Of a stretch of DNA of 64,000 nt, positions 37,834 to 49,838 are shown one piece after another. The DNA is taken from NCBI GenBank assembly GCA_009823395.1, contig CM020511.1:20318001-20382000 (forward strand), written 5' to 3'. The notes below the pieces were generated by a model. It had not been told where the DNA came from. It did not search any database and saw only the letters and a program-made list of their open reading frames with translations. The position numbers and the translations under genes were made by a program. Source of the stretch: Thamnaconus septentrionalis (taxonomy: Eukaryota; Chordata; Actinopteri; Tetraodontiformes; Monacanthidae). Each line of letters opens with the position of its first letter. Within the stretch, counting starts at the first letter, position 1.

Positions 37834-40515
37834 GTCAGTGCGCACGCAAGGCTGCCTCACCTCGCCCACTATTTCACGTCTCGCAGGGCGGCGAGTCCAC
37901 CGTCCGTCTGGCTCCGCTGCTCGGTGCCCTGCGCTCTGTGGCGAGGAGCTCCCGCCGCCGCCGCCGCATGCAAGGAAGGAAGGAGGGAAGGGATGGATGG
38001 AAGGAAGGTGCAGGATTTATTCTAGTGGCTCGGCGGAGAGGCGCATAAACACGGATCGGATCGGAGCGGTGCGGTGCGGATCCTTCAACGCACCCAGCGC
38101 AGACGGGATCCGCAGCTCCGGGGCTGATTGTTGCACAAGGCGGCTATGGATTCCATGTGCCACTTTGAGGATTGTAATAAACACACTACACTGCAGCGAA
38201 GACGCGCCTTCTTAAAGTGAAAGTTTTCGCCGCGAGAAATGTCACCTCGCAAGAACACGCTTCGAAATAAAATAAAATAAAAAAAAAAAAAAAACCACAC
38301 TATTCATGGCGAGTAATCACGTCGACGCATTTTTGCGCTGACAGTTCTTTGTCTCAAACACGTATTAGCGCGTTTACCGCCGAATATTTTCATTAGATTG
38401 CAGGTTGTGTCTAGCCAAGTCTGGAGAGTCGCGCTGGATATTATGGGTTTTGATGCCACCTGGTGGCGTTGCAGCTTAAATCTGTATACAGGCTGCAGGT
38501 AGGAAGACCACCTTTTTGTGATGAGTATTGATCGTGATCTTTTCTACTGATTATGATCTCGTTCACTGATCATCGTGAAATATTTCATTTGTGTTTGTTC
38601 AATCTTTTGATATCTGTGTAATACACATCATTTATGTGGCGGACTTGAACACGGTTCTCTGGCGAAAGAGGTCCAACAGCTTCAGGCTTGACAATAAAAC
38701 TGACTTCAACACGTGGCTCTGAACATATGAAATCACTGACGTGATGATGAGTGTCTTCTTCTACTGTTGAATGGGTCAAAATAATGTTTGTTACTCGTGA
38801 TTTAGTAACCATCCATGTTGGGTTCTTGTCGATGGATACCAATTTCTTATTTGAAGGGAAATATTTTGATCTAAAAAGGGAGATGCACAAACTAGACACA
38901 CCTAATTCATGACTTACATAACTCACATTCACAGAGGGCATGTTCTCTCAGGGAAGATGCAGTTGTGAATCAGCTTTCTGAATACAAAAGTGAAAAGACC
39001 AAAAAAAAAAAAGTCCAGCTCCTTTCACATGGAAATGTTCCCAAATGTTGAAAGCAATCATGGGAATACAGACATAATTTAGCACAGCTGAAATTGATTT
39101 TAGCTGAATCTAAAAAGGCAGAAGTGCCATAACAGCGCACTGAGGTATTACATAATGGCATTATCAGTCATCATACAATTCTAGACAAGCCATGGAAAGT
39201 AGGCTACAAGTCAAAAGCAGGGATACGTTGTTGAAAACAATGCCGACAATGAATAGTTAACACTAATAACACACATATTACACAAGCCCATTGTCAGGAA
39301 GATTGATTTTGACTAAAAAGAACATACGGTGCCTGTGGGACGATCAGTCAATATGTGTATAATATCATCACTTCTGCTGATGACATGCAAGATAATTAGT
39401 TACCATTTTGACCTGCTTTATCAAAAACATAACAAAGGTACAATCACTACTTCTCTCACATGTTGCAATGCAAACTTTGGCCTGTTGTCCGGGAGTCACG
39501 TGGCTCATTAGCATTGAGGGCCATGTCAACATAAAGTGGAGTGTAAGTCGACTTTCAAACGGATGGCACGGTTTGTGTTACTTCCTGCTTCACGAGCCAA
39601 AGCAACCATTGTGTTACAGTAGACAAACGGTAGAGTGTCCACCAGATACTGGGTGCCCCGGGTTCGATATGGTACGATATGATATTGGAAATGCAGCCTG
39701 CATGGAGGCCATCCGAGAGTGTTCTCCTTGTGCTGGTCCATCAGCCAGGATAAAGATAAGATCAGCATCTAACGGTGCCAAAACAGGAGAATTTTTCTTA
39801 ATATAAAGGGTTGTGTCAAGAAGTGCTTGCAGCGTAAAAATCTAAGCCAGACTAAACTCAGTTTGCTGTGGTGACCCTTGAAGGAAACATCTTGCAAAAA
39901 GCAACCGTAGTCTAGAGTCATGCTGCCCCGTTAAACAAAAATATTCCCTCACCTACATGAAACTACTTAACCTGTTTTTAAAAGTTTAAAAAAGCGACAT
40001 CATCAGTAATAGTAGCAACCACACGTGTCCTGTATTCACTTGGTGTCAGTCCAGTACAGAAATAACCTGGAAAAATATCTGTGTAGCTATTCATATTTCA
40101 TTTGTACACCATGTTGTATACATCATTTATTTCGGTCGCAACTGTGGGGATTCCTGTACTATTTCCGTATTCGGGAATAAACAGCACAAACAAACCTGCA
40201 AGACAACGCCGAGGGCCTCAAACCAACCAGCGCCCCAAAACAACAGTCACGTGACCCAAAGCTCTCACATGACCGCGCAAAGCTGGTCATGTGATTCCCA
40301 CTGGTTCATGTTGACAGTCAGAAACAGTGGTGAGTTCGTACCTGAGCCGCAGACAGTCGAGGATGGAAGGTCGTGGGAGCAGCAGGTGAGTTCACACCTG
40401 CTGGCCGAGCAAGGCGCTTCTTCCAGCGGCTGCCGAGGTTCAGATAGCCGGTGCCGGTCTAGCGGGGAGACTCACGCCACTGTTGTGTATGTGTGTGTGT
40501 GTGTTCCCGTCCAGG
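37834..40515. promoter_or_regulatory. Divergent chn2/cpvl intergenic region
   Basis: About 2.7 kb between the two start codons. The first 300 bases beside chn2 are very GC-rich and hold a pentamer array (CCGAC/CCGAT, 37713-37750) whose 12-base core recurs inverted at 38053-38064. The rest is AT-rich and has no coding exon. The cpvl 5' UTR probably begins in a separate upstream exon, since an acceptor-like 'cccgtccag' directly precedes its ATG exon. Confidence 0.5.
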
Positions 40516-43500
40516 ATGTGGAAGGAAACTGTCGGGCTCCTCTTACTGCTGCTGGCATGTGTCGACTCGTCGCAGGCGAGGCGCTGCTCGTCGTTTTTCT
40601 GCCGAAAGTCTCACCGTGTGAGCGGCCCGAGCGGAGTGGACCCCGGCTCCCCCCTCTTCCTCACGCCCTACCTGGAGAAGGGCGCCGTGGATGAAGGTAC
40701 CGTGCGAGCAACCCACACTGGCCACTGCGGCCAAGTCGGGCCGACCAACATTCCCACTAAAGCGGTCGAGCCAGCAGACACTCGATTTCTGCTTGCTCTG
40801 TGTACACCAGGTATCACGGTAATCGCTGAGCTGCCTGAAGTGGAATGATGACCTGGCAATCAGGAACTTCCACAAAATGTCAATCTAAAATCATGTAAAG
40901 CATAACCACGAAGTGACTATTTTTGGAGGAGCTTTATTTTAAAATGCTACATCAGAATCTTCTGAAATCCAGTGGGGGTCTTCTTAGGGTGGTGCACTAC
41001 CAGCCAGACATGGAATAATGGACTAACAACAAAGAATATCCCACAAATTATTCCTCTGAAACCAAGTAGAGAGAAAAGCGAGTCTATTGAGATTTCCCCA
41101 TTGCGCTAACTGTGATTACCGTAATACTTGGTTTACACGGGGCCAGCAAAAAGCGAGTGTCTGCTGGCTCGACCGTTTTGTCGAACTGTTGGTCACTGGG
41201 CAACACCGGTGTTGTGTCCGCACTGGTTTCCGATTTCACTGGTTTACTTGCCGAACAGCCCAACCCCCCCCCCCCCCAAGTGCAAATAACACAAACTGCA
41301 GTGGCCTGAGTAAATACAAGTCCTGGCTGTTCACCTCCACACCTTGGATATTATTTCACGCATTTTTACAGCATTTACATATTTAAGCACATTACAGCCT
41401 TAGCCATAGAGTGCATTGCTGTGCATCCTGTCATTTGGCATTTGTTTGACTCGAGGAAAGAGAAGCAGAAACATCGACAGATGAGTTTTAGTATTCTCAA
41501 GGCAAACCGAGGTTAACCAGTTGTCTCAGGCAGCCCCAATCAAAATGTTACCTGGTGCTGACCTGGTTGTCAGTTACTAATACACGAGGAAAGCTGTGCT
41601 TGCTGTGAGTCTCAGGAGAAGATGCTCCGCTGTCTGCTCTGTGTGCGGTGGAGACGGTGGTCCTGGTTGTCCATGATGGACAGCAGCTTGTTCAACGTCC
41701 TCCTCTCCACCACCGCCGCCTCGAAGGTCTCCCGTCCGCAGCCAATGACAGAGCCTTGTTAGTCAGTTAAATCGGAAACCAGTCGGGACAAGACAGCGGC
41801 AGTGTCACGGTGGGCAGTTTGTCGTTGTCGTGTCTCAATGTGGAGCTAACTTTGAGGCCACATGCTGTGGTTCCCCCAGCCCGCAGACTGAGCCTGGTGG
41901 GGGAGCTGCCCGGGGCCAACGTCAAGAGCCACGCCGGCTACCTGACCGTCAACAAGAAGTACAACAGCAACCTCTTCTTCTGGTTCTTCCCTGCTCTGGC
42001 GGTAAGCTGCCCCGCTCTCCAGGGTCACACCTGCAGGGAGGGAAAACGGGACGCAAGCAGAGGACGAGACCTCCGAGTTAATTCCACTTGGTTTTCTTTG
42101 GCTTTGGCCTTCACCTTCGTCCCCGCAGCTGTGTTTTCTTCATCCCGCAGCCTTCATAAGTGAGCGCACCTGCGTGCTGTTTGGCCAGCTGCACGCCAGG
42201 CGGCCTGATTGTGAACTTTGTTTTGCATCAACCACACGTTTTTGTTTTTTTTTTCTTTTACAACCAATATTGCACACACGACATCACATGGGTATTTCGT
42301 GTTTTTACAGCTGAGTCACATGAACATTGCAGCGACTGTTCACACATTCCTGAATACAAAATGAAAACATAGACACACACAAAAAAAAACTAGGAATCCA
42401 AATTCCTTTGTGTGTGAAAATGTGGCGACGTCCTTTCAGTGTTTCACACAGCACCTTTAAGAGACAGTCTTGTTGCATGGAAATAATAATATGGCCTGGC
42501 ATTGTGCTCGTCCAGCTCCAGTCTCTCTATGAAGGAATGGTGCATTCTGATCAGGGTTTGGCAAGGCCTGTGATGATGCTCTTGTAAATTATTAGATTCA
42601 AGATCTTTTACGGTCATGATGCAAGCATAAGTCTCTCAGCTTTCAAACACAAGGAGAAAATAGAACATAGAAATATACATGCAAGCTTTTTATTTTTGTT
42701 TTTTGTTTTTATAGAAATATAGGACTATTCTAGCAAAAAAAAAAAACGCGCTATATTTACAGAATGAAATGAATGAATATTTCAAAGTGTCACATTGCTA
42801 GCTGATTTTCATCCCTTCCTACAGCTGTTCTGTACCACGGAGAGTAATGGCCAGTTCACCACAGGACAGCACAAAACAAACAAAACTTGTGATGCTGTTA
42901 CTGTTATACTTGTTACCTCAAATAAAGTCGTTATTTTTTATATTGCTACAGGAAAAAAAATAGAAAATGTTGCAACCGAACAGTGTAGGTTCAGTGTTAT
43001 ATGTGCTTATATGTGGCTCTTATAAAGTCACCACTGGGTGGCGCTGAGAGCTCACCTCTGTCTGACCCGCAGGCCAACAGAGACACGGCCCCTGTGCTGC
43101 TCTGGCTGCAGGGGGGGCCGGGGGGAACCTCCATGTTCGGCCTCTTCGTGGAACACGGACCGTACGTGGTGCACAAGAACCTGACGGGTGAGAACGGACG
43201 GCGTGCCGGTGCATTTCAATACATGCTGAACCTTGTTTGAAGGGCCTTCTTTTCGTGCTTGCAGTGGCTTTGAGGGACTACGCTTGGACCTCCAGATACT
43301 CTGTTCTGTACATCGACAACCCAGTAGGTTTGGCAAATCCCAGGGCACTAAGTGGTGGTGTCTTGTGGATCTCTCTGAGGGAGTTTGTCTGTTTATCTTC
43401 CTCTCGAGGTGGGAACAGGGTTCAGCTTCACGGAGGACGACAGAGGCTTCGCTCAGAACCAGGATGATGTTGGTCGAGACCTGTACAGGTGAAACACTGA

Positions 43501-45774
43501 CTCCCACCTGATGTAGCGCTCCTGCCACGTCACGCAAAGCACCTGTTTTTCACATTCCTCCTCTGTTTGTGTCGTTTCTCCCTTTTGAAAAAGTGCTCTG
43601 ACGCAGTTCTTCCAAATCTTCCCCGAGTACCAGGCCAACGACTTTTATGCAACCGGCGAGGTGCGTTTCTAGTCTCTCCTTCTACTTCTTCTTCTTCTTC
43701 TTCTTCTCAGAGACGTCTTAACCCGCGTGGGTCTCGCTCTCACTCAATTTCTCTCTTCTCATGCAGTCGTATGCCGGAAAGTACGTTCCAGCTATTTCTT
43801 ATTACATCCATAAAAGCAACCCCACCGCCAAAGTGAAGATCAACCTGGTGGGCATGGCGATCGGCGACGGCCTGTGCGACCCGGAGATGGTGCGTGTCGC
43901 CTGCTAGTGGAGTCGCTTCTTCTCGCAGTCTGTAGAAAAACAGCTGATTTCTCTTTTCATGCTGTCACGTGCTGCTGCTGCTGTTAAAAGGCTTGGGCAG
44001 AGATTCATCATGTTAAATGTTGCTCGTTATCTGGTGTCCAGCGACAGGTTGTGATTATTGTGCCGTGCTCTCTTCCAGATGCTGGGGGGTTACGGTGACT
44101 TCATGTATCAAACAGGCATGATCGACGAACAGCAGAGAGACTATGTGGACCAGCAGACCAGCCTCGGGGTGAAACTCATCCAGCAGAAGAAGTGGCTGGA
44201 GGCCTTTGAGGTGAATTCATATTTAATAGCCTCTACTGCGCTCGTGTTGGATTTATTTTTTTCCCCGGCAGCTCTTTGTTTGATCAAATTCTTCAAATCT
44301 TTGACGATGTTTGTCGCTGCCAAATCTTTAGACAGTAGGTGCAGAATTTTGAGCATCTTCTGTCTGGTTTCAGCTCTTTGACAGCCTGTTGAATGGGGAC
44401 ATCACATCAGTTCCCTCCTTCTACCACAACGCCACTGGCTGCAACAACTACTACAACTACTTGATGTGCCAGGTACAGAGATCCAAACCACGTGCTTGAC
44501 TTCACCGATCCCATATTGTGAAAAATTCACTTAAGTTTTTGCTGTTATGGAGATACAGTATATAGTTAGGTTATATATAAATACACCTGCAAATTAAAGG
44601 TCCAGTGTGTACATTTTTTAAGGAAGCCCACCTGAGTTGTATTTAGGCCACTGTCAGGTGGGCTTCCTTAAAAAATAGTAACGCAAGATGTCAACTAAGA
44701 GCAAGACCCTTAAAGCTCTATGTGTATTCTTGTATATATATATGAGAACTGTTCTAAGGGTAGGAAAACCAAATGACTTTTATTGTACTGAGAGTATACA
44801 CTTTTATTTTATTAATAATAAGCTTTTACAAATACAGAAATCATAAATTGAAGGTCAGGTTTCTAGTTTGCTTGGTGTGTTGCGTATTTTTGGTTGTTTG
44901 CTGCGTATAGGTAATTTTCTTTGTGAAATGTTTGAATAATGTGTATGTATGTCTGTGAATGTTCATATATATATTTTTTAACGTGTGATTTGGGACCCCG
45001 GGAAGAATAGTCGCTGCAGGCAGTGACTAATGGGGTGATAGTTTGATGATGATAGTTTGTTTTAATGTGTCTCTTCTCTGTGTGTGTACACTCCACTCCC
45101 ACCAGGAGCCCGAGGACCAGGGCTACTTCTCTCAGTTTGTGACTCTCCAGACGGTGCGGCGGGCCATTCACGTGGGGAACCTGACCTTCAACGACGGCTC
45201 GGAGGTGGAGAAGCACCTCCTGCAAGACGTCATGCAGAGCATCAAGCCGTGGCTGGGGGTTCTGATGGACCACTACAGGGTGAGTCGTCGGTTCTGCTCA
45301 CATTAAATAGAATGACAGGGAGGGACGGAGCCCTCTTTAATGTGCTGGCTATTGACTCACCCATCCAGGTGCTGATGTACAGCGGTCAGCTGGACGTGAT
45401 CGTGGCAGCGCCGCTGACCGAGAGGTTCCTGCCTACCGTCAACTGGACCGGCGCCGCCGAGTACAAGAAAGCCCCCCGCTTCCACTGGAAGGTGCAGCCC
45501 GAAGACACCGAGGTGGCGGGTTACGTCAGATCGGTGGGGGAGGTTTACCAGGTGAGCAGATGTGAGCGGCGCTTTAATCAGCGCGACGAGTCCCACTCCC
45601 GCGCCTGCTCTTTGTAAAAGCTTCTCTGTTAATAACGCTGCCATCCGTTCCTCTTCTTTTTTTCCCCTCACGCAGGTCATCATCCGTGGGGGCGGGCACA
45701 TTCTGCCTTACGACCAACCAGCACGCTCCTTTGACATGATTGACAGGTTCCTCTCCACGCAGGGCTGGAAATGA
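40516..45774 (+). CDS. cpvl: CPVL, serine carboxypeptidase of the S10 family
   Basis: CPVL is a probable serine carboxypeptidase of the secretory/lysosomal route. Twelve exons: 40516-40696, 41880-42001, 43073-43187, 43265-43323, 43409-43488, 43594-43660, 43767-43889, 44079-44210, 44374-44472, 45106-45279, 45369-45551, 45676-45774. They give 477 aa (human 476). Residues 1 to about 22 ([20 protein letters not shown]) are a signal peptide. The substrate-binding motif [15 protein letters not shown] is intact. The catalytic triad is visible: Ser in [11 protein letters not shown] (split across the 43660/43767 junction), Asp in SGQLDVIV, and His in [12 protein letters not shown]. Asn-linked sites include NLT and NAT. 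It is divergent from chn2 and convergent with creb5, as in human. Intact. Confidence 0.97.
40749..40826 (-). repeat. Inverted repeat copy A in cpvl intron 1
   Basis: Reverse complement of 41114-41193 with roughly 85% identity over about 80 bases. A 22-base core (40763-40784 against 41154-41175) is perfect. It starts about 50 bases after the exon 1 donor. Confidence 0.85.
41114..41193 (+). repeat. Inverted repeat copy B in cpvl intron 1
   Basis: Partner of copy A, about 290 bases downstream. Probably two opposite insertions of one interspersed repeat, or the long ends of a foldback element. Confidence 0.85.
44594..44675 (+). mobile_element. MITE end fused to a perfect 22-bp hairpin
   Basis: It begins ttaaaggtccagtgtgt, nearly identical to the terminal repeat of the element at 49787-50032. 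It is followed by two perfectly complementary 22-base arms (44614-44635 and 44654-44675) around an 18-base loop. The other terminal repeat is not found nearby, so the copy is truncated or rearranged. In cpvl intron 9. Confidence 0.7.
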
Positions 45775-46575
45775 AAAGATTTCAGTCCGAGCAGTTGCAG
45801 GACTCGTCGCTGGTGAAAGACTCTTGATTTGAAAAGGCCTCTGGTCGCCTCGGCCTCAAAACACTTGAACTGGAATTAAAAATCACCTTTGCAGCTGATT
45901 CAACCGTATTCGTTCAAAATAATTCAAGAGCATGGCGTGTTCTCTAACACACTGGTTTTAATTGTTTTATCATTGCATTTTAAGGAAAAGTTCAAGACCT
46001 CTTAGACCTCGTTTAAGATGTAAGTTTGTTTTTTTTAACAAGATTGTGTAAGTGAAATGTTTGAGTCAATCTTTATGAATGAAATACATGAAACAGTCGA
46101 AAATTTAAGCAAAATGTTTGTTAAAAATCAGATGACGATTGAATTTTACAGATAGATGATGTCTTTAATGCAATTCCTGTTGTGTTTTAAACATATGGGC
46201 AACATTGCTCAAGATGATTCCTTCTTTGTGAGTCTCTCCAAAAATGTCCACTAGGGGTCACTGTGAACCAAACAATTTCAATTGGACGTACAAAAAAAAA
46301 AATAAACCTACCCGAATTTGTGCCTCTTTGTACAGATTGTAGCATTACGTCTTGGTACATTTGAACTTATTTTGTAACTTTATGAATTTCAGATCAGTTC
46401 AGTTTCTGCATTTCAACATTTGACTGTTTTTCTGTTTTGTTTTTTTCCTCGTTCCTTTTTTGGCCAAAAACTTTTGGCTTTGAAATGTGTTTTGACTTTC
46501 TGGTGTGGTTCGGACATGTTGCCAAGCAGATGTTGAGATGCTGAAATAAAATGTGATGTTGTCTGATGACACATC
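45775..46575 (+). terminator. cpvl: cpvl 3' UTR with polyadenylation signal
   Basis: AT-rich sequence after the stop TGA. A clear AATAAA at 46545-46550 is followed by a TG-rich stretch (atgtgatgttgtctgatg), which is good context for cleavage near 46565-46575. Confidence 0.75.
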
Positions 46576-46724
46576 AGTCCCGACGCTTGGTCTCTTCACT
46601 GGTTAGCGGGTCATTGTGAAATCAGTGTGCGGACACACTGCTGCGACACCTGCTCATTGCTGAATGCTTCTCTGAATGGTTCATCTAGATGGGGCCTGAA
46701 CGCAGGAACCAAGAGTGAGAGCTC

Positions 46725-49460
46725 CGTTACAGAACAAGTGCTTTATTTTCATACCGTAATGTAACTGCAGTGATACTCCAACATCTGTACAAATGCAAAA
46801 AAAAAAAAAAAAGGACAAAATGTCGTTACAGACACAAAAAGTAATGTACAAAGTTATGCAGGCAAGAATGGATGCATGAGTTCATTACATATAAACAATG
46901 TTTGTTGTTTAAGCGCTGAAATGGGCCTTGACTTACAACGAAAGGCAACAAGTGCTATGCAAACATTATTTACACAAATTGTACCACACATTTACTCCCT
47001 TCAGAAAGAAAGGTGGTTGCATTACATGTACAGGGTTACACAAAAGAACGGCACTATGTACAGTATTTATACTTTTCCCATTTAAAATAATACAATTGAC
47101 GTGTATAATTTTTTTTTTCTCACAAAGCACACGGACGCATTCACACTGCAAGTTACACTGCTGTTGTTCTAGATTTGCTCGACTCTGCAATAACAGACGT
47201 CAGTTTTTTCTTTTGCCCTGGAGATGGAAGCGGAAGTGGCGTCTCTCGCGTCCAACTCCGAGGTGGCAACATTCTTTCAAACGATTCCAGTTTAAAGTCA
47301 CTTCCAATTTGCCTGCACGCGTTCACACGTTGGTAAGAATCTGGAATGGTTGAAGAATCTTAAGATGATCTACAAAATAAAAGAGGTTCTAGCTGAAAGG
47401 GTTGGTAGCCCTTTTTCATTTTTTTTTTTTCTGGACAAACAATTCTTGTGTCTCACCAGCACGTACACAAACGACACTCACAGACTCTGAGGTTAAGACG
47501 TGATACACAGTGCGAATGCTTTGACAAAAAATAAAAAATAAAACAAATGTAACCCATTGTTAAGATAAAGATATTCTTCCTTCATTGGCGACAAAACTTG
47601 CAGCTGGAGTTGTTGTTTTTTTTCTACTTTGATAAAACACTTAGCGGTGCAGGATCCCTTTTTAATGGAGTCTCACCCTGCAATTTATCTCCCAGTCCCC
47701 CTTTATCACTTGTAGACATGTGATGCATGCCAGGCACAGTGTCTCCGTAAAGCTGAGCACGGTCAAGTTTCACGCTGGTGTGTGATTTAAAAAAAAAAAA
47801 AAAAAAAAAACCTTAACAAAACAGAAGGGGCATCGCTGAGAATTACTCCAATATGGCTATTCTACCCTCTGGCAGCGCAGAGAACAAAGTGCATAGATGG
47901 CTCTGCAATGGCTCCACCTGTCAGTGGAATGTATTTCACCCATCAGTCGGCTGAGAGAAGCACAGTGCATCGTGGTCATCAAGCTAATGAAGTGACATTC
48001 CTGCTTATAGGAGAGAAAGAAGGAGCTTTTTTTTTTTTTTTTTTTTGGTCAAGGAGAGAAGTTTCAAGGCGGGAGGAGGCTTGAAAAGGGTTCGGCGCCT
48101 GAGAGGAAACTAGTCGGAAAGCTAAAGTTTGAATGGAAAAGTTCAATATTTTTTCATTTGCACGTAGCCGACACAAATGGCTGAAAGCCAGCGGAGGAGG
48201 GCCGGAAAAAAAACGTGTTCATAATTTCATTTCTCTGGATTTGATCGTCAAAGGAACACCAGAGATTCAAAGAAATGTTCAGGCACATTGTGACACTTTG
48301 GAAAGCAAAAAAAAAACAGCTTCCTCCTCCTCGTTTCTTTGTTGTTGTTTTTTTTTTCAATCATCAGTCACACTTTGCCAGCTCGCTGTCACTCTCGCAA
48401 ACACTCACTCTTACCCTCGACCTGCCGAACTTGGTTCCGCAAGTCGGGGGGTGGTGGGGGGCAAACACAAAACTAAACTCACACAGTCGCACACAAATCA
48501 CACCACGTCAAGACTGATTCTGGGACTCCAAGCGCACAAACGCACAAACACACATACAAAGAGAGGCCTCGTCAGATAAAGCTTCAGTTGGTCCTGGAGA
48601 GCAACAGGGTGGTGAGGGGGATAGGGAGGGGAGGGGGGGGTTCTGTTTCCAAAGCCCTGAGCCGCCCCCTACTGGTATCACAGTGTTCAGTTCTGTAGCA
48701 ATAGGAGCATTGGCTCTGAGCGGCTGAGACCTCTGGAGACCTTCAGACCATCAATGACGCCGCAGCTCGTATTGCTTCCATTTGATCAGGTCCCCCCCAC
48801 ACCCCTCTCCCCCCCGCCCCCCGAAAAAATACAAAAAACACTCTTTCAGAATGCCTCCGACAGCGGGGGTGGAGGACGGGGGGGGGGGAATAAAGGCTTA
48901 ACAGTCACGTACGTTTTGTTTCCGAAGAACTAAAGGGCGTCGTTGCATATTTCTCATCTTGCGGGACGTCGGCGGTTCAGACGAGAAGGTTGAAGGCAGC
49001 ACCGTCCACACCAGCGCGGGTTCCAGTCTCTCAGGTGTGCGCTCAGGCAGTTTTGACTGGCGGGGTCAGTCCGTCACTCACGCAGAGATACGGGGGGGGG
49101 GGGGGGGGTGGGGTGGCTTCTTCCAGAGATGACTGATTAGGTTACCATGACGCTTGGTTTGTCTGTTTTGTTTTGTACCGTTACACAACAGAAGAGTCAC
49201 TCAAAAGTGCTGCGCGAGATCAGCGGCAGCCAAAGAAGAACATAAGACTTCAAAAAAAAAAAAAAGGAGGCGACAAACTATAGAACGGATACGCGTTAAT
49301 AGGGTTGCTTTATAAAAATACATACTGTAGCTACTGTATAAAGAAGAGCCTCACTGGCCTTTGAGGTTTTTTCTTTCTTTCTCTCTCAAATGGGGCTTTT
49401 TGCAGATAGGTGGCAGGGAGTCAAAGCGGGGGTGGGGGAGGGTCGCTGCCTCTGCTGGCC
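46725..49460 (-). other. creb5: Long creb5 3' UTR
   Basis: About 2.7 kb downstream of the CREB5 stop without coding potential, AU-rich and with many homopolymer runs (A19 at 47791-47809, T runs at 48028-48045, G17 near 49091-49108). A minus-strand AATAAA at 46742-46747 would end the transcript near 46725, about 150 bases from the cpvl end. A long 3' UTR is usual for CREB5. The extent is inferred. Confidence 0.55.
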
Positions 49461-49796
49461 CTAGTGGATGGTGTTAATGTCTGTGCGGTGGTTGGCTTGG
49501 CCGTGCACGCCGCCGCCCCCTACGGTTGTGGTGGAGGTGGTGATGGTGTTGTGCTGGATGACCTGCTGCTGCGAGCACGCCGGCGCCGGGCTCCCCGCCG
49601 GACTGCTCTCTGGACCTGTGAGGGGGAGAGAGGGGGAGGCATTGGTGAGGTGAGGTGGTGTCCCACACAGTTCAGCAACAAACTCTGCATGTAGGCTACT
49701 CCTCATTTCTCATGAATTGTGATATGAATGTATGAATTCTGCAAGAACATCCAGTTTCATCCCATTTTACCGTCTGTGTTGGCAACTTAAAGGTCC

Positions 49797-49838
<42 letters not shown>

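Noticed and set aside
37620..38215. Open frames on the + strand in GC-rich DNA
   Set aside because: Caused by high GC and CCG/CCGAC repeats. They contain no recognisable domain. The strand and splice evidence favour a chn2 first exon instead.
39640..39700. GATATGGTACGATATGATATT-type sequence as a regulatory or mobile element
   Set aside because: Short and degenerate, with no ends, duplication or partner copy in the window.
45084..45617. 177-codon + strand frame
   Set aside because: It is the wrong frame of cpvl exons 10 and 11 with the intron read through. The correct frame contains GQLDVIV and the S10 motifs.
46576..46740. A TRIL gene between cpvl and creb5, as in human
   Set aside because: The interval is too short, and no leucine-rich-repeat coding sequence is present there or in the creb5 3' UTR.
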